A DNA stretch of 64,000 nucleotides from Cokeromyces recurvatus (Eukaryota; Mucoromycota; Mucoromycetes; Mucorales; Mucoraceae): positions 496,001-560,000 of the forward strand of contig NW_026251400.1 of assembly GCF_025118155.1 (NCBI RefSeq), given 5' to 3'. Below are positions 1-9,367 of the stretch, one piece after another; the stretch's first letter is position 1; each line of letters starts with the position of its first letter. Made by a program: the position numbers and the translations under genes. The notes below the pieces were generated by a model. The model made no database searches, was not told where the DNA came from, and worked only from the letters and a program-made list of their open reading frames with translations.

Positions 1-375
1 TATTTATCTCCAAGCTAGAATAGCTGAAGCTGCTAAAATGATTGCTAATCAAGATACTCTGGTTGTCTTCCTCCTGTTAGTCTTATCTTGAAAGAATGGA
101 GTATTATCATGCTGCTTGGAAATTTTAGTCCTTAAAATGGTTTATGTTATTGTGCAAGATTAATTATATAAAAATGAAATAAATTAAACAAGTGTATATA
201 TTTTGATCGACTGTGTCGAAAGGATTGGATTTAGATAGTTCATTGGAGATGGCAGAGACCACGTAAGTCAGTACTTGAGTATCGATCGATTCATAGTCCT
301 GATATTAGAGCAACTCAGTCTGTTTAGTATGCTCTTAAGCAATCAGTAAATGTATAATAGTTAAAAATTTGTTCC

Positions 376-510
376 GTTGACAATTTGCGAAAGGTTTTGC
401 TAAAGGAGTGTGAGCGAATTAGTGTTGAGTATGCAAAAAGTTTAGTGAAATGTATAAAGGTCCGCTGCTAGAGAGTAATTTATGAGAACGGCGGTTTAAC
501 TAAGTATTAA
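376..510 (+). pseudogene. Tc1-type transposase, C-terminal remnant
   Basis: Reading from GTT at 376 gives a 44-codon stretch that begins VDNLRKVLLKECERIS and ends GGLTKY before TAA at 508-510. This matches the usual C-terminal end of Tc1-type transposases, where an EEW-x-x-I segment, an LV-S-M-x-R-R segment and a final GG-x-TKY occur. One in-frame TAG after the RC pair (about 473) breaks it, and no DDE catalytic core is recognisable upstream, where weak similarity at about 230-370 is full of stops. It is a dead fragment of a cut-and-paste transposon. The family call is from memory of the motif. Confidence 0.6.
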
Positions 511-1047
511 ATACACCTTTTTTTTTTAATGAAGCTATATAATAGACATACAAAACATCCTTCTTTTTCAAAAAAAAAAAAGGTTTCATCGTATATATGG
601 AAAGAGCTACTGCTATAGTAAGTTTATACATATCCTTTCAGGGCTTTTTCTTATTCAAAAATAAGTTGGCGATTCTTCATTATCGGCCACTAGCCTTAAG
701 AGTATGTTTTCTTCTCTGGATTCAAGGAAGAAGAAAAAAAAAGACTTAAATTATATTACTACCTTTCCTTAATATCTAAAAGTTTTCTAAAAATGCAAGA
801 CACTAGGATATGCTCCATACTATTTTACTTAAAGCAAAGTCAACCGAAGAACAGTTAATGAAAACATTATAAGAAAAGTATTCGTACTTTATTTCTAAAT
901 TTAAAATTACAGTTGATAATATTTAAGGGCCCCTGAGTTATATTTTTTGATTGAAGCATTTAATAAAGAAGAGAGCTTCACAATCTCATTTGATGTGAGA
1001 CCGAATGTAGGATTTTTGCCTATATTGTCCTGAATTTTAACCAATAT
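511..1047. other. Non-coding stretch between transposon relics
   Basis: AT-rich sequence with short A and T runs (for example around 520-585) and no open frame that looks coding. It ends at the TAT that is duplicated on the far side of the CACTA element. Confidence 0.6.
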
Positions 1048-1105
1048 CACTATGGCGGAAATTATGGTAAAGGAGGAAAAATTGGTAGAAAAGCTACCAA
1101 TTTTT
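1048..1105 (+). repeat. Left terminal inverted repeat of CACTA element
   Basis: Begins CACTATGGCGGAAATTATGG and pairs with the reverse complement of 3679-3737; mismatches increase after about 22 bp. It contains one GGTA-N7-TACC palindrome at about 1084-1098. Confidence 0.85.
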
Positions 1106-1366
1106 TTTGAACCAGCTAATCATATCTAAGGAAGGGTGCATCCTAGATGGCTAGCAATGGTGAGATGTTTTTTAAATCCCTAGAATCAAGCCTAGAAGCA
1201 ACTAGAGGAATAGTAAAAGGTATATAGATTATTTTTATATGTTTGGATGTCTTTTTATTCCCTTCATTTAAGCCATAAACTTCATTTTAGAATTATGATT
1301 TTTAATTTTTTACGAAAAAAAAAAAAAAAAATTGGTAACAGCTACCAAATTGGTATATTAGCTACC
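1084..1366. repeat. Left subterminal palindromic repeats (GGTA...TACC)
   Basis: Three copies of a 13-15-bp imperfect palindrome, GGTA then 5-7 bases (often ending GC) then TACC, lie at about 1084-1098, 1334-1346 and 1352-1366. The same unit recurs at the right end. In CACTA elements such subterminal repeats bind the element-encoded protein; that role is inferred here. Confidence 0.7.
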
Positions 1367-1861
1367 ATATTTCAGCGCTTGAATTTCTGTTAGAGCTAAA
1401 ACGGGCTTCTAATTTTTTACTTGAATTTTTTATTTTATTTGGAGCTTAATAGTTTAAATCAAAGAAATGTTACCAACTGTTGTGCGAAGATTAGTGTCGA
1501 AAACAAAGTACGGGGATATAACATAAAACTGGTTATCGACTCCAGGGTATTGTACAAGACCAGCTTGCCTATCGATGTCATAAACACTGATAACAGCGTA
1601 TTTTGGGTATATAATAGAAGTATTACCAGTTTGTTCTTCTATTGGCTTGCTTCGCTTTACTAGAGGGACAGATGAGTCATGCGAAGCTGTGGTATGTTGA
1701 CTCATGACTTCAATGAACGCGAGAAATTGTACATTCGATTGTGAAAGCTCATGCTTGAAATAGAACAGAACAGAACCAACAAACCAACGTTTCCTTCTTC
1801 TAAAATAATATGTTCGGTAAATAAGAATTTATAGTTGTTTTAGTTTTTTTTTTTTTTAAAC

Positions 1862-3041
1862 TTACGTGTTATCTAAACAGGAAAACATGATGTACTGATT
1901 CCCTCTACTGGTTTCTTTTTTTAATCGCCTGTACATACAAGATGAATATACAGTTGAAGAAACCAAAAGGCGGGATGCAAGGGTTATAGAAGTGCTGGGT
2001 ATATTAATGGGGAGTCTTTGATTATTTAAGCGAGTATAGAATCTCTTTATAGCTTTGACAATTTTCTTGCCGGGTATACCTTCCACCAATTGATCATCAT
2101 TCAGCTCAGAAATCGGGATGAAAGGCTCCCATAATTGTGGACCATTAGCATCATCGGGTATATTCATGTAGCTGGCATCGGTATATTGTCTGGGTTGAAT
2201 CAGATTTGCCAGTTCAGCAATGTTTAAAACGCGGTTGACATGATTATGGATTGCCAGTCTTTCAATGATGTTATTTGCGTTTTTTCCGCCCTCACGTTTC
2301 GACTTGATCAGCTTTAAAAAAACTCCAATCGATCGCTCCATTGACTTTTGTTGAATACGCTCGAAGAGGGCCTTGCTTTTTTATCATGAAAGGTATATGA
2401 GCTAGGTAATGTTGTACTGGTCTGAATACGCTGCGCGATATATGTTTATGGTTAACCTGTTGAAGGAGGTACTTATGCCAGTCGTTAAAGTGCCTAGTGT
2501 AGAAGGGGTTACTAATCAGTTTGTGTAATATTATAGAATTTGAGTCTTACCCATCCATCTCACTGATCAACTCATCAGTTAGATCCCATTGAAGGGCCAA
2601 AGAGCAACCTTTCACTAGCGATAATACAGCTTTTTGGACTGTTCTGTTGGGTAAGTATGGGGTAACTAAAGTTGGAATAATATAGAGCAGAAAGTCCAGC
2701 CAATCCACAGCACGAGATCCTTCGGTTTTTGCAACAACATTGTCAAAACTGCCTTGAAATGAGGTAGGGATATAGTGTCTTGACTCTGTTATGCTTTTTC
2801 CAATGTTTACAAGGCTTCTTTTGGGTATAAAAAACGGGTAGTCCTCCACCACTTTTGTGTCATCCTGTCGGGTATAAAAAAAGACAGTGTTTTGACTTGG
2901 GTTAAGATCAACGGTAATCATGTCGTACATTTGTTTGCCGATGCTTCTAGCGATCAAATGGAGCTCATCCAAGTCAAAGAAAGGAAAACCAGAAAAACTA
3001 TTTAGCGTACTAAAGACACTTGGTTGATGGATAGATCTGGC
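1862..3041 (-). pseudogene. Tnp2-family transposase, decayed
   Basis: Two open stretches belong to one protein. The first (3041-2547) includes a DELHLIARSIGKQMYDMI segment, FQGSFDNV and a hydrophobic block ending EMDG. The second (2341-1862) starts MERSIGVFLKLIKSKREGG and ends VYSSCMYRR. Between them codons such as FRPVQHYL and KKQGPLRAYS read on in another frame, so at least one frameshift lies near 2342-2350 and an intron probably lies at 2500-2546. The order and spacing resemble the C-terminal half of Tnp2-type transposases common in Mucorales (recalled, not searched). It lies wholly inside the CACTA repeats. The N-terminal catalytic part is not visible, so it is non-functional. Confidence 0.7.
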
Positions 3042-3602
3042 CTATAAACAAAGTAGTAAGTAAACATGATGGTAATAAGTATGAAGTTTTTTTTTTAACT
3101 TTTCTCTTTAGCCTAATTCATTATGATTCTTACTTAAAATAACTCTCAATCTCGTTCATTATTATGTATAGAAGACTCTTTATTTGAGAAGGTAGCAGAT
3201 TCCATCTTGTTTTTAGTTCTTTTTTATGTTATTTATAATCTTGCACTCAATTCTAACATTCGTTTATATTGTTCATTAGTCATTGTCTTCTCAGAAAAAA
3301 AAAGCTTTATACGCTACTTGACTCGTACAAAAAAAAAAAAAAAGGCAAATACACGAGTTGCCGGAAGCTCTTCGTTACTTCATCTTGCTAACATGAAGAA
3401 ATTACTTTTTCTTTTTAGTCCAAGTTTTAAAAAGGTAAGTTAGTTTAAACGTTTAGAATCTTCTTCAGTATTTATATGAAAAAACACATATATAATAAGC
3501 AGATAAGCATTATCCCACTATTGTTTTGTACTGTTTTAAAAAATAAAGCGTTATTTTATATTTATAAAAATATGGTAAATAAGCAATCCATATCGTATAT
3601 AA

Positions 3603-3718
3603 GCTACCAAAAAAATATGGTAGAAAAGCTACCTTTTGGGTGCTTATAGAATATCATTCCTACCATATTTTAACTGTCAAAATTGGTAACTTTGCTACCA
3701 TATTGGTAACCTTTCTAC
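3603..3718. repeat. Right subterminal palindromic repeats
   Basis: Copies of the GGTA-N7-TACC unit lie at about 3619-3633, 3685-3699 and 3704-3718, with half units at 3603 and 3661. They mirror the set at the left end. Confidence 0.7.
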
Positions 3719-3737
3719 CATATTTTCCGCCATAGTG
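3679..3737 (-). repeat. Right terminal inverted repeat of CACTA element
   Basis: Its reverse complement begins CACTATGGCGGAAAATATGG, matching the left end at 21 of 22 positions. It is followed by TAT at 3738-3740, the second copy of the target duplication. Confidence 0.85.
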
Positions 3738-4262
3738 TATACCAAGTACAAGTGCCTCAGCAATGGTAGCATGAATTTTAATTCTTTTTACAATTGCTGC
3801 AAATGTTGTTAATTTGCCAATTCTTACTTTTTCTGCAACTGGCAATGACTTGGCAAGTCTCAGGGCAGCATTCATATCACTGGTGACACATTTTCTTTCT
3901 GAAATTGCTTTGATGGTTGTTGACAGCAATTTATCCATGCTTTTATTGCTCTGTACATTAAAAGGGTCGGATGTACAGAACCCTTTCCTGTAAAACGTAG
4001 GGCTAACACAAGTTCATTTATTAACTGAAGAACTATTAAGCCAGTTCCTAAGACTTCTAGGTTGGAAATGTACCAAGCTCAAGGGAACCTTCCGGCAGAG
4101 AATGCTCTCACTGTTACAAACGATATCGACGTGACAAGTGAGCGGTAAGGTTGAACCCAGGAAGGGGGTTACCTCATTACTAGTAAAACTACCTGTAAGA
4201 CCGCCTGTGACGAGAAGCTCAAACCGAGACCAGAAAATGGATACTTCTTGTTTTGAGTACAA
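3738..4262 (-). pseudogene. Unknown gene fragment abutting the CACTA insertion
   Basis: Two open stretches on the minus strand look like parts of one gene. The upstream part (4262-4014) contains RFELLVTGGLTGSF and ends with a stop. The downstream part (from about 3987 after a plausible TTTTACAG acceptor) contains SMDKLLSTTIKAI and continues to EALVLGI, where the CACTA terminal repeat begins and the frame runs into transposon sequence. Restoring the site by removing the element and one TAT gives a stop two codons later, so the insertion lies at the very end of the frame. No family is recognised. It may be a host gene or an older mobile element, and I cannot show it was ever complete. Confidence 0.35.
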
Positions 4263-4899
4263 AGATGAGGAAAGAGGAGAAAAAAAAAAGACAAGTCTGT
4301 GAAAACTTTGTATAGTTTATTAAAGATAAAATACAGGAATTGTACAAGAATAAAATAATATGGAAAAATGACGACTGCTATTTATATGTTTTGTAAGGTA
4401 AGTGATATTAATCGGAGTGTGATTTAGATAAGTGAATACTGCTATAATAAAGCCTTTATGCACAAATATGCACAAATATTGTCTCCAAATAATTCTGCAT
4501 GCAGTATGCATATTTCTGCCTGAGCTGTTGCTGTTATTAAAAATATACCCGATTATTGTCTTTGGGATAAGTAACGCGTTAATATTAATTTACAGTGAAT
4601 ATTCCCTCTATAACAATATTCAACATTATGGATGTATATATAATATGTATGACTTGTATAAATAATTATGTAATTGAATATAACAGTCATAAACCTATTG
4701 AATTCTTATTATAACATAATGCAACGCATATAATTATTTTTAATGCTCGAATACTCTAACAATGACTGTTATTAAAACTGAGTGTAGAATGAATATTATG
4801 CTGTGAAGTACAATACACTAGTTTTGTTCAAATAAACTCTTTATTATTTAAATAAATAATGGTTTATTTCTATTAGCTTAGTTGTAAATACGACTACAA
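4263..4899. other. Non-coding, AT-rich
   Basis: Short chance frames only (for example 4320-4511 and 4432-4665), with AT-rich composition and no domain, tRNA or repeat seen. Confidence 0.6.
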
Positions 4900-5796
4900 T
4901 CATAACACTTCTATCCATTGTCGACCTCTTTCTTCCTTCTGCCTGATCAGAGCCTTGGGCTGCTCATGATACGATTGGTATAGTGTGTCAATTGCTGAGG
5001 AGTCGATACTTTTATTGTTCCTATAATACGTCTCAAACTGGGTCACAAAGACCCAATTCTTTTTGAATATCAAAACAGCCTCCAAAAGTGTCGGTGCAAT
5101 CAAACTATTTAGCAATAGATCAACATCTTCTTTGTTCTTAATATGCGGTATGTCGATCCTTTGAGTCTTTTGTACTGGCTGGTAATTATATTTGTCGACT
5201 ATGTCTTTTAATGCTTGCGGAAAATCATTTATCTTATTTTCCTCCAAATCGTCAGATTCAGTGATTAAAGCTTTTAACTTCTTTGCATTGTCAATTATAT
5301 TGCGTATGGGGGATGGTGTTCTACGTTCACCGAACGAAATAACTTTTAAACTGCATTTTATAGACAGATCCCAACGAGAAAGTGCATCCTTCGCATTAGT
5401 CAAAAGTTTTGATGCGCTGATATCATCAACAGTAATTGTCATATAATTGCCTTTCATAGGAATAACTTTAATTAGTGTCATCGCCGTTTTCTTGTTTAAG
5501 TTGTGCTTTAGACTCAATTTCACTTCCTTAAGGTAAAACAAGTTATCTAATTGATTGCATACATCAGCATAATTGAAGTTATCAAAGTCTACATCGATCT
5601 TTGCACGTTGAACTGTGTATCTGAAAAAGCCACCAAGTGAGTTTTCTGAATTAACATTGAATACAATATCTTACAGAAAATGCTTAACCTTTTCAAATAA
5701 GGTTTTTGATGTTTTCGCGAAATGATACTTTTCTTTATTATTAAGATTGGAGCAAACATTCATAAGGATTTCGTTAGGAATTTGTTCAATGTGCAT
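4900..5796 (-). pseudogene. F-box protein pseudogene with one in-frame stop
   Basis: From ATG at 5796 the frame reads MHIEQIPNEILMNVCSNL, a typical N-terminal F-box (IPNEIL start, hydrophobic heptads, then KTSKTLFEKV). It is open for 299 codons to the stop at 4900 except for one TAA at 5673-5671 (codon 42). Downstream of the F-box is an unrecognised region of about 210 aa with alternating hydrophobic positions, as in the substrate-binding halves of Mucorales F-box proteins. F-box proteins link substrates to SCF ubiquitin ligases through Skp1. The stop overlaps CTGTAAGA, which could be a donor, but the nearest AG gives a 29-nt intron and a wrong frame, so a nonsense mutation is the simpler reading. 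It sits among transposon relics, which fits decay. Confidence 0.6.
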
Positions 5797-6170
5797 TTTA
5801 TTTTAACTCGTTAGTTATTTATAGGTAAAAGAGAGTATATCAATTGCGGAGGTCTCATTGATCACTAAAAAAATACTTTAATATATCCAACTTTAACTTT
5901 GAGAATGATATTATGCATATTTGTTTACAAACACTAAGTCTCCTGATTCATTTTTCAGGAGAAATTGTGAAAATCTTTCATTTTTAATTTTTTGACCTTT
6001 TTTTTTCACTTTTCCTTTCACATCCATATAAAACTTTATATAAAACTGGCTACAACGTAAGTCATTGTTTTTCATATCGTCATGAATTAAATTCATGGTA
6101 CTTAACCCCTTTATTAAACTTCTGTTAGACACGTAAACACATCGTGCAGTTGATTACAATTGGCATTCAG
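5797..6170. other. No supported gene
   Basis: A 73-codon lysine-rich minus-strand frame at 5911-6132 is present but shows no domain and has low-complexity codon use, so I do not call it. The rest is AT-rich spacer before the structured repeat. Confidence 0.5.
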
Positions 6171-6287
6171 CAATTCATACAGTAAGTTTCCTGGTTTCAA
6201 GAGCCTTTAGTGGGAACGCCACCTGCGTAACGTCTCAAGGGTTCGTAGAATGTTTGAGATGGGGGGTATACTGGGCAATGTGAATTG
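6171..6287. repeat. Structured 117-bp repeat, copy 1 (candidate RNA element)
   Basis: This copy differs from the one at 6368-6484 at only four positions. The ends pair: CAATTCA (6171-6177) with TGAATTG (6281-6287). Inside, CAGTA pairs with TACTG, and GAGCCTTT pairs with AAGGGTTC using wobbles. TCTCAA can also pair with TTGAGA across that helix, which would make a pseudoknot. It is GC-richer than its surroundings and has no open frame. I recognise no known RNA family. Strand is unknown because the helices would form on either. Confidence 0.6.
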
Positions 6288-6360
6288 TTCGAATTGTCAG
6301 AATAGATAGATTACATCGTGAGGGTAACAAAAATATGAATAAATACATTAGTTATTAGCA

Positions 6361-6491
6361 GCTTCATCAATTCGTACAGTAAGTTTCCTGGTTTCAAGAG
6401 CCCTTAGTGGGAACGCCACCTGCGTAACGTCTCAAGGGTTCGTAGAATGTTTGAGATGGGGGGTATACTGGGCAATGCGAATCGATGAAGC
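6361..6491. repeat. Structured 117-bp repeat, copy 2, with longer terminal stem
   Basis: The 117-bp core (6368-6484) lies within a longer terminal inverted repeat, GCTTCATCAATTCG (6361-6374) and CGAATCGATGAAGC (6478-6491), which pair at 13 of 14 positions. Compared with copy 1, one stem pair has changed on both sides (A-T in copy 1, G-C here), and a U-G wobble in the internal GAGCC helix has become C-G. Such paired changes suggest that the fold, not only the sequence, has been maintained. The two copies start 197 bp apart in the same orientation. Confidence 0.65.
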
Positions 6492-6572
6492 AACCTTTAT
6501 TTCTTTATGTAGGTCTTTATAAGGGTTGAAATTCCCCGTAATCACAAGCGATTACCAAAATGGGTGCTTTCT

Positions 6573-6620
6573 TATACTCTACCTCCACGTGGTGCACCTG
6601 GTTAAAACTGAAAGAGTATA
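6573..6620. other. Hairpin-forming inverted repeat
   Basis: TATACTCT at 6573-6580 is the exact reverse complement of AGAGTATA at 6613-6620. The loop contains the palindrome CCACGTGG followed by TGCACC. It lies 80 bp after the structured repeat and could be part of the same unit or chance. Confidence 0.35.
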
Positions 6621-6997
6621 TTTGTTTACGTTTAAAAATATGATTGTCTTTTAAATAAACTTATTTTTGTCAATATTTGCAATGATATCTGCTTGGAAGA
6701 TCTCCATTCTTCAAAATCAGAATAAAAAACTCATTTAAATAAAGCTTTTGTAAAATATTGCACAGTTGTATGTATTATACTTTGAACCTTGAGCATTCTC
6801 TTTTCTTTCTTTCTTTCTTTCTTCCTTTTTAAAATAAATGAACAACTATAGTAAAATTTTTAGTCATGAAGATGGCAGAGGAAAAATGGTAATTGGTGAA
6901 GTTGATATGATGGAGACTGATCATGACAACTATAAAGTTACCACATTTCTTGATCTTTATGAATTTCAGTAAAATTGAGAAAGTCAGAATGTTGAAG

Positions 6998-7400
6998 CGG
7001 AAAGGAACTAAAGCAGAGCACTTCTTTAATTTCGTTATGTCTACTTTAGATACACTCGATACATACGATTTGGGGAAGGTTACTATATTGTTATGGATAA
7101 TGCATCAATACATTCTAATAGTTTATTACATTCCTATCACGAAGAAAGAAGATTTAAGCGTATAAACATCTGTTACCTTACTTACCGTTTTTGAACCCGA
7201 TAGAGAAGTATTAGTCTAAGGTCAAAACGTCTTTTTTTTGTGGTGATAAACTCGCCAAAAACGGGAAAAAAAATCAAGAGAGAATAATAAAAGCTGCTAA
7301 AACAATTACTAATTCAGCCTTGAAAGGATATAAAACTCATTCAAAGACGTTCTTTGAAGGAAAATTTGTAAATATTCTCAAGCATAATGGATTTCTTTCA
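6998..7400 (+). pseudogene. DDE_3 (IS630/Tc1-like) transposase relic
   Basis: Segments of a DDE transposase appear in shifting frames. First comes GTKAEHFFNFVMSTLDTLD (from about 7004), then in another frame YYIVMDNASIH with the second catalytic Asp, then PFLNPIEKY with the third acidic residue and stops where a Trp codon is expected, then a C-terminal stretch around AAKTITNSAL. At least two frameshifts and several stops interrupt it. D-N-A-x-I-H followed by P-F-L-N-P-I-E is the known hallmark of the DDE_3 superfamily. Upstream sequence (6840-6990) may hold more of the N-terminus but is not clear. It is a dead element; no terminal repeats were found. Confidence 0.6.
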
Positions 7401-7716
7401 AACGAATTAACATAAAAAATAAAACGGATTAATTTTTTAACTTTGCGAACTATGAAAATATAAAAAACGAATTATAAAATTTTGAGGGAGCGAACTCGAA
7501 AAATTAAATGAACGAACTTGGATCCTTTTTCACTGTAATTAATAAATACAATTTTCTCGCTTGAATTAAGAAATTGTTAATCTTCTTTTTATTTTTGTAC
7601 GAATCAAGATTAATAACTAAATGCTCTATTTATTTATTTATTTTTTGAGACGTGTTCGAGACTTATGTTTAGAAGTATTTTACTTGTAAGAAATTTAAAA
7701 TTTAAGAAGAGAAAAC

Positions 7717-7980
7717 CATGTTCAATACAACGGTGATAATGGTACAACATGAGTCAATTTTAGAGTAAATTCTGGGTCTACCTTCGCCTTTTCATATAAT
7801 AGAAAGAGAAATTGACATCATGTTCTCGGTGGCACTCACATCATATTTCCAAAGTGTATTGCATGTTTTGCAGGCAAGCATACTCTGAACTTTAACATGA
7901 ATGACACTATCCAAAGAATCGGTGCCACGTCGACTATAGATCCAAGAAATGTGATATTCAACAACTGGTACAGCTTATAA
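7717..7980 (+). pseudogene. Possible pseudogene of unknown protein
   Basis: An 87-codon frame beginning HVQYNGDNGTT and including VNFRVNSGSTFAFSYNR, GGTHIIFPKC and RNVIFNNWYSL has only two internal stops, both TGA where TGG would restore a Trp. The composition (Gly, Asn, aromatic residues) is unlike the Lys/Ile/Leu-rich chance translations nearby. No family is recognised and neither end is defined. It could still be chance. Confidence 0.3.
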
Positions 7981-8745
7981 AACCTCCAGCAGCTTCTCTT
8001 TCTTTTCTTTTTAGACTCAATAATTGCATTTTTAAAGTTATAAAACTAGATGCGCTGCTTTGAGACTTATTTATATGTATATATTGATAAATGAATAGAT
8101 TTCACGTACTCATATGGTCATCTCAAGGCTTATAGATATAGTTTCTAACAGATTAATTATAAAACAGCCTTATGCAGAGGTGTTCTTCTTTTTTTCTCAT
8201 GTTGATAAACATTTTGACTCTGATAACTTCTCATATACACTTGAACTATTATTATCAAAATATATACAACTATGAGTTAATTAAATCAATCAAAAATAAG
8301 ATATTTTTCGTTTCTCTTCCATTCCTTAGATAGTAATAAAATAAAGCATACTAACAGTTTCTTGTTAGAAACAACGATGTTTTCTTATCAATCCTATCCT
8401 ATTCTTTTATATATTCAGTCTCATATAGTCTTTGGTTTTTTATTCCCGTTATGTGTAATATTTGCCAAGCTTCTAATGTTCATTTATATTATTCCTAAGA
8501 AATAGATATACATACATATAAAATTTATTTAACTATATTGGATCAAACAATAATATTCCTGAGTAACAGAGTTAGCATTTATTGAAGCTTATGCGACTAA
8601 AGTATATATGAAGTAACTGATAATATAGAAAACTTAAATATAAATTACGATAGTCTACCAAGGACAGCATTCATGAAAATGGGTGAACAAAATCTCATGT
8701 TATTTACTATAACATAAAAAGATGAGTCATCTGTAATATATGAGT
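7981..8745. other. Non-coding spacer downstream of the GT15 gene
   Basis: AT-rich, with no ORF above about 60 codons and no recognisable RNA gene. It is the 3' flank of the minus-strand mannosyltransferase gene. Confidence 0.6.
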
Positions 8746-9329
8746 CTATCTATTATGAATACCTCTATAATCAGATTGAGTGCATGTACACTTTAGCTCC
8801 GTATAGCGATTTAAGTTTGTAGGGCAAACAGCCCCCATTTTATATGAATACCCTTCTATATCTCCAAACGAAATCTCTTCGCGTTTCAGGAACAACGCTG
8901 CAGCAACTGTTTGTGGAAACGAGTCACCCCATCTAAATAAGAGTATTATTCATTAAGAATATTTATAAACAAATAAATATTTTTTTAAAGAAAAATGTGT
9001 ATGTGTTATTTTTACTTGTGATAAAGGAATCCACCTGTTTTGTCCAATTCTTCAAAGAATAATGTGTACTCTTTGGATCTTAAGAAATCCAATGAAAATA
9101 TCATGTAATTATTATAAAACATACAATTACTAAAGTGGCCACTATATTCACCTAGAAGGTCATTTCCATCTTCTATTTGTTTAAATCGTGTCTCTGAATT
9201 AAGTAATGCTTTATATATAGTTCTATTGACAGGTTGAATAATATTTTTATGTTCCACAATAAATTTGTGTACTGTTTCCTGAAATTCTTCAAGATTTTGT
9301 TGATTTTCTGTCAAAGACAAAGCAAATGC

Positions 9330-9367
<38 letters not shown>

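Larger units (their letters stand above)
1048..3737 (-). mobile_element. CACTA (EnSpm-type) DNA transposon, non-autonomous relic
   Basis: A 2,690-bp unit starts with CACTATGGCGGAAA and ends with its exact reverse complement. The terminal inverted repeats match at 21 of the first 22 bases and imperfectly over about 59 bp. A 3-bp duplication TAT flanks both sides (1045-1047 and 3738-3740). Both ends carry several copies of a palindromic unit, GGTA-N7-TACC. CACTA termini, a 3-bp duplication and repeated subterminal motifs are the known signature of the CACTA superfamily. The only coding remains are two Tnp2-like transposase pieces on the minus strand, so the element cannot move by itself. N-terminal transposase sequence is missing or decayed (about 3042-3600), and roughly 0.75 kb at the left end is non-coding. 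Confidence 0.85.

Noticed and set aside
11..60. Frame reading QARIAEAAKMIANQD at the window start, like the tail of a DDE_3 transposase
   Set aside because: Only about 15 residues, cut by the window edge and followed by stops; too short to call, although it resembles AAKTITNSA in the relic near 7290.
1421..1705. Overlapping 80-codon frames on both strands inside the CACTA element
   Set aside because: They overlap each other, have no domain and lie beyond the transposase remnant; likely chance.
5911..6132. 73-codon minus-strand frame rich in lysine
   Set aside because: Low complexity, no start context, no motif; probably chance in AT-rich DNA.
6361..6491. GGTTCGTAG within the structured repeat as a tRNA/SINE B-box
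   Set aside because: No convincing A-box or tRNA cloverleaf, and the long terminal stem is not tRNA-like.
6361..6491. Hammerhead or other known ribozyme
   Set aside because: The conserved CUGAUGA and GAAA core of hammerheads is absent, and I could not match other ribozyme cores.
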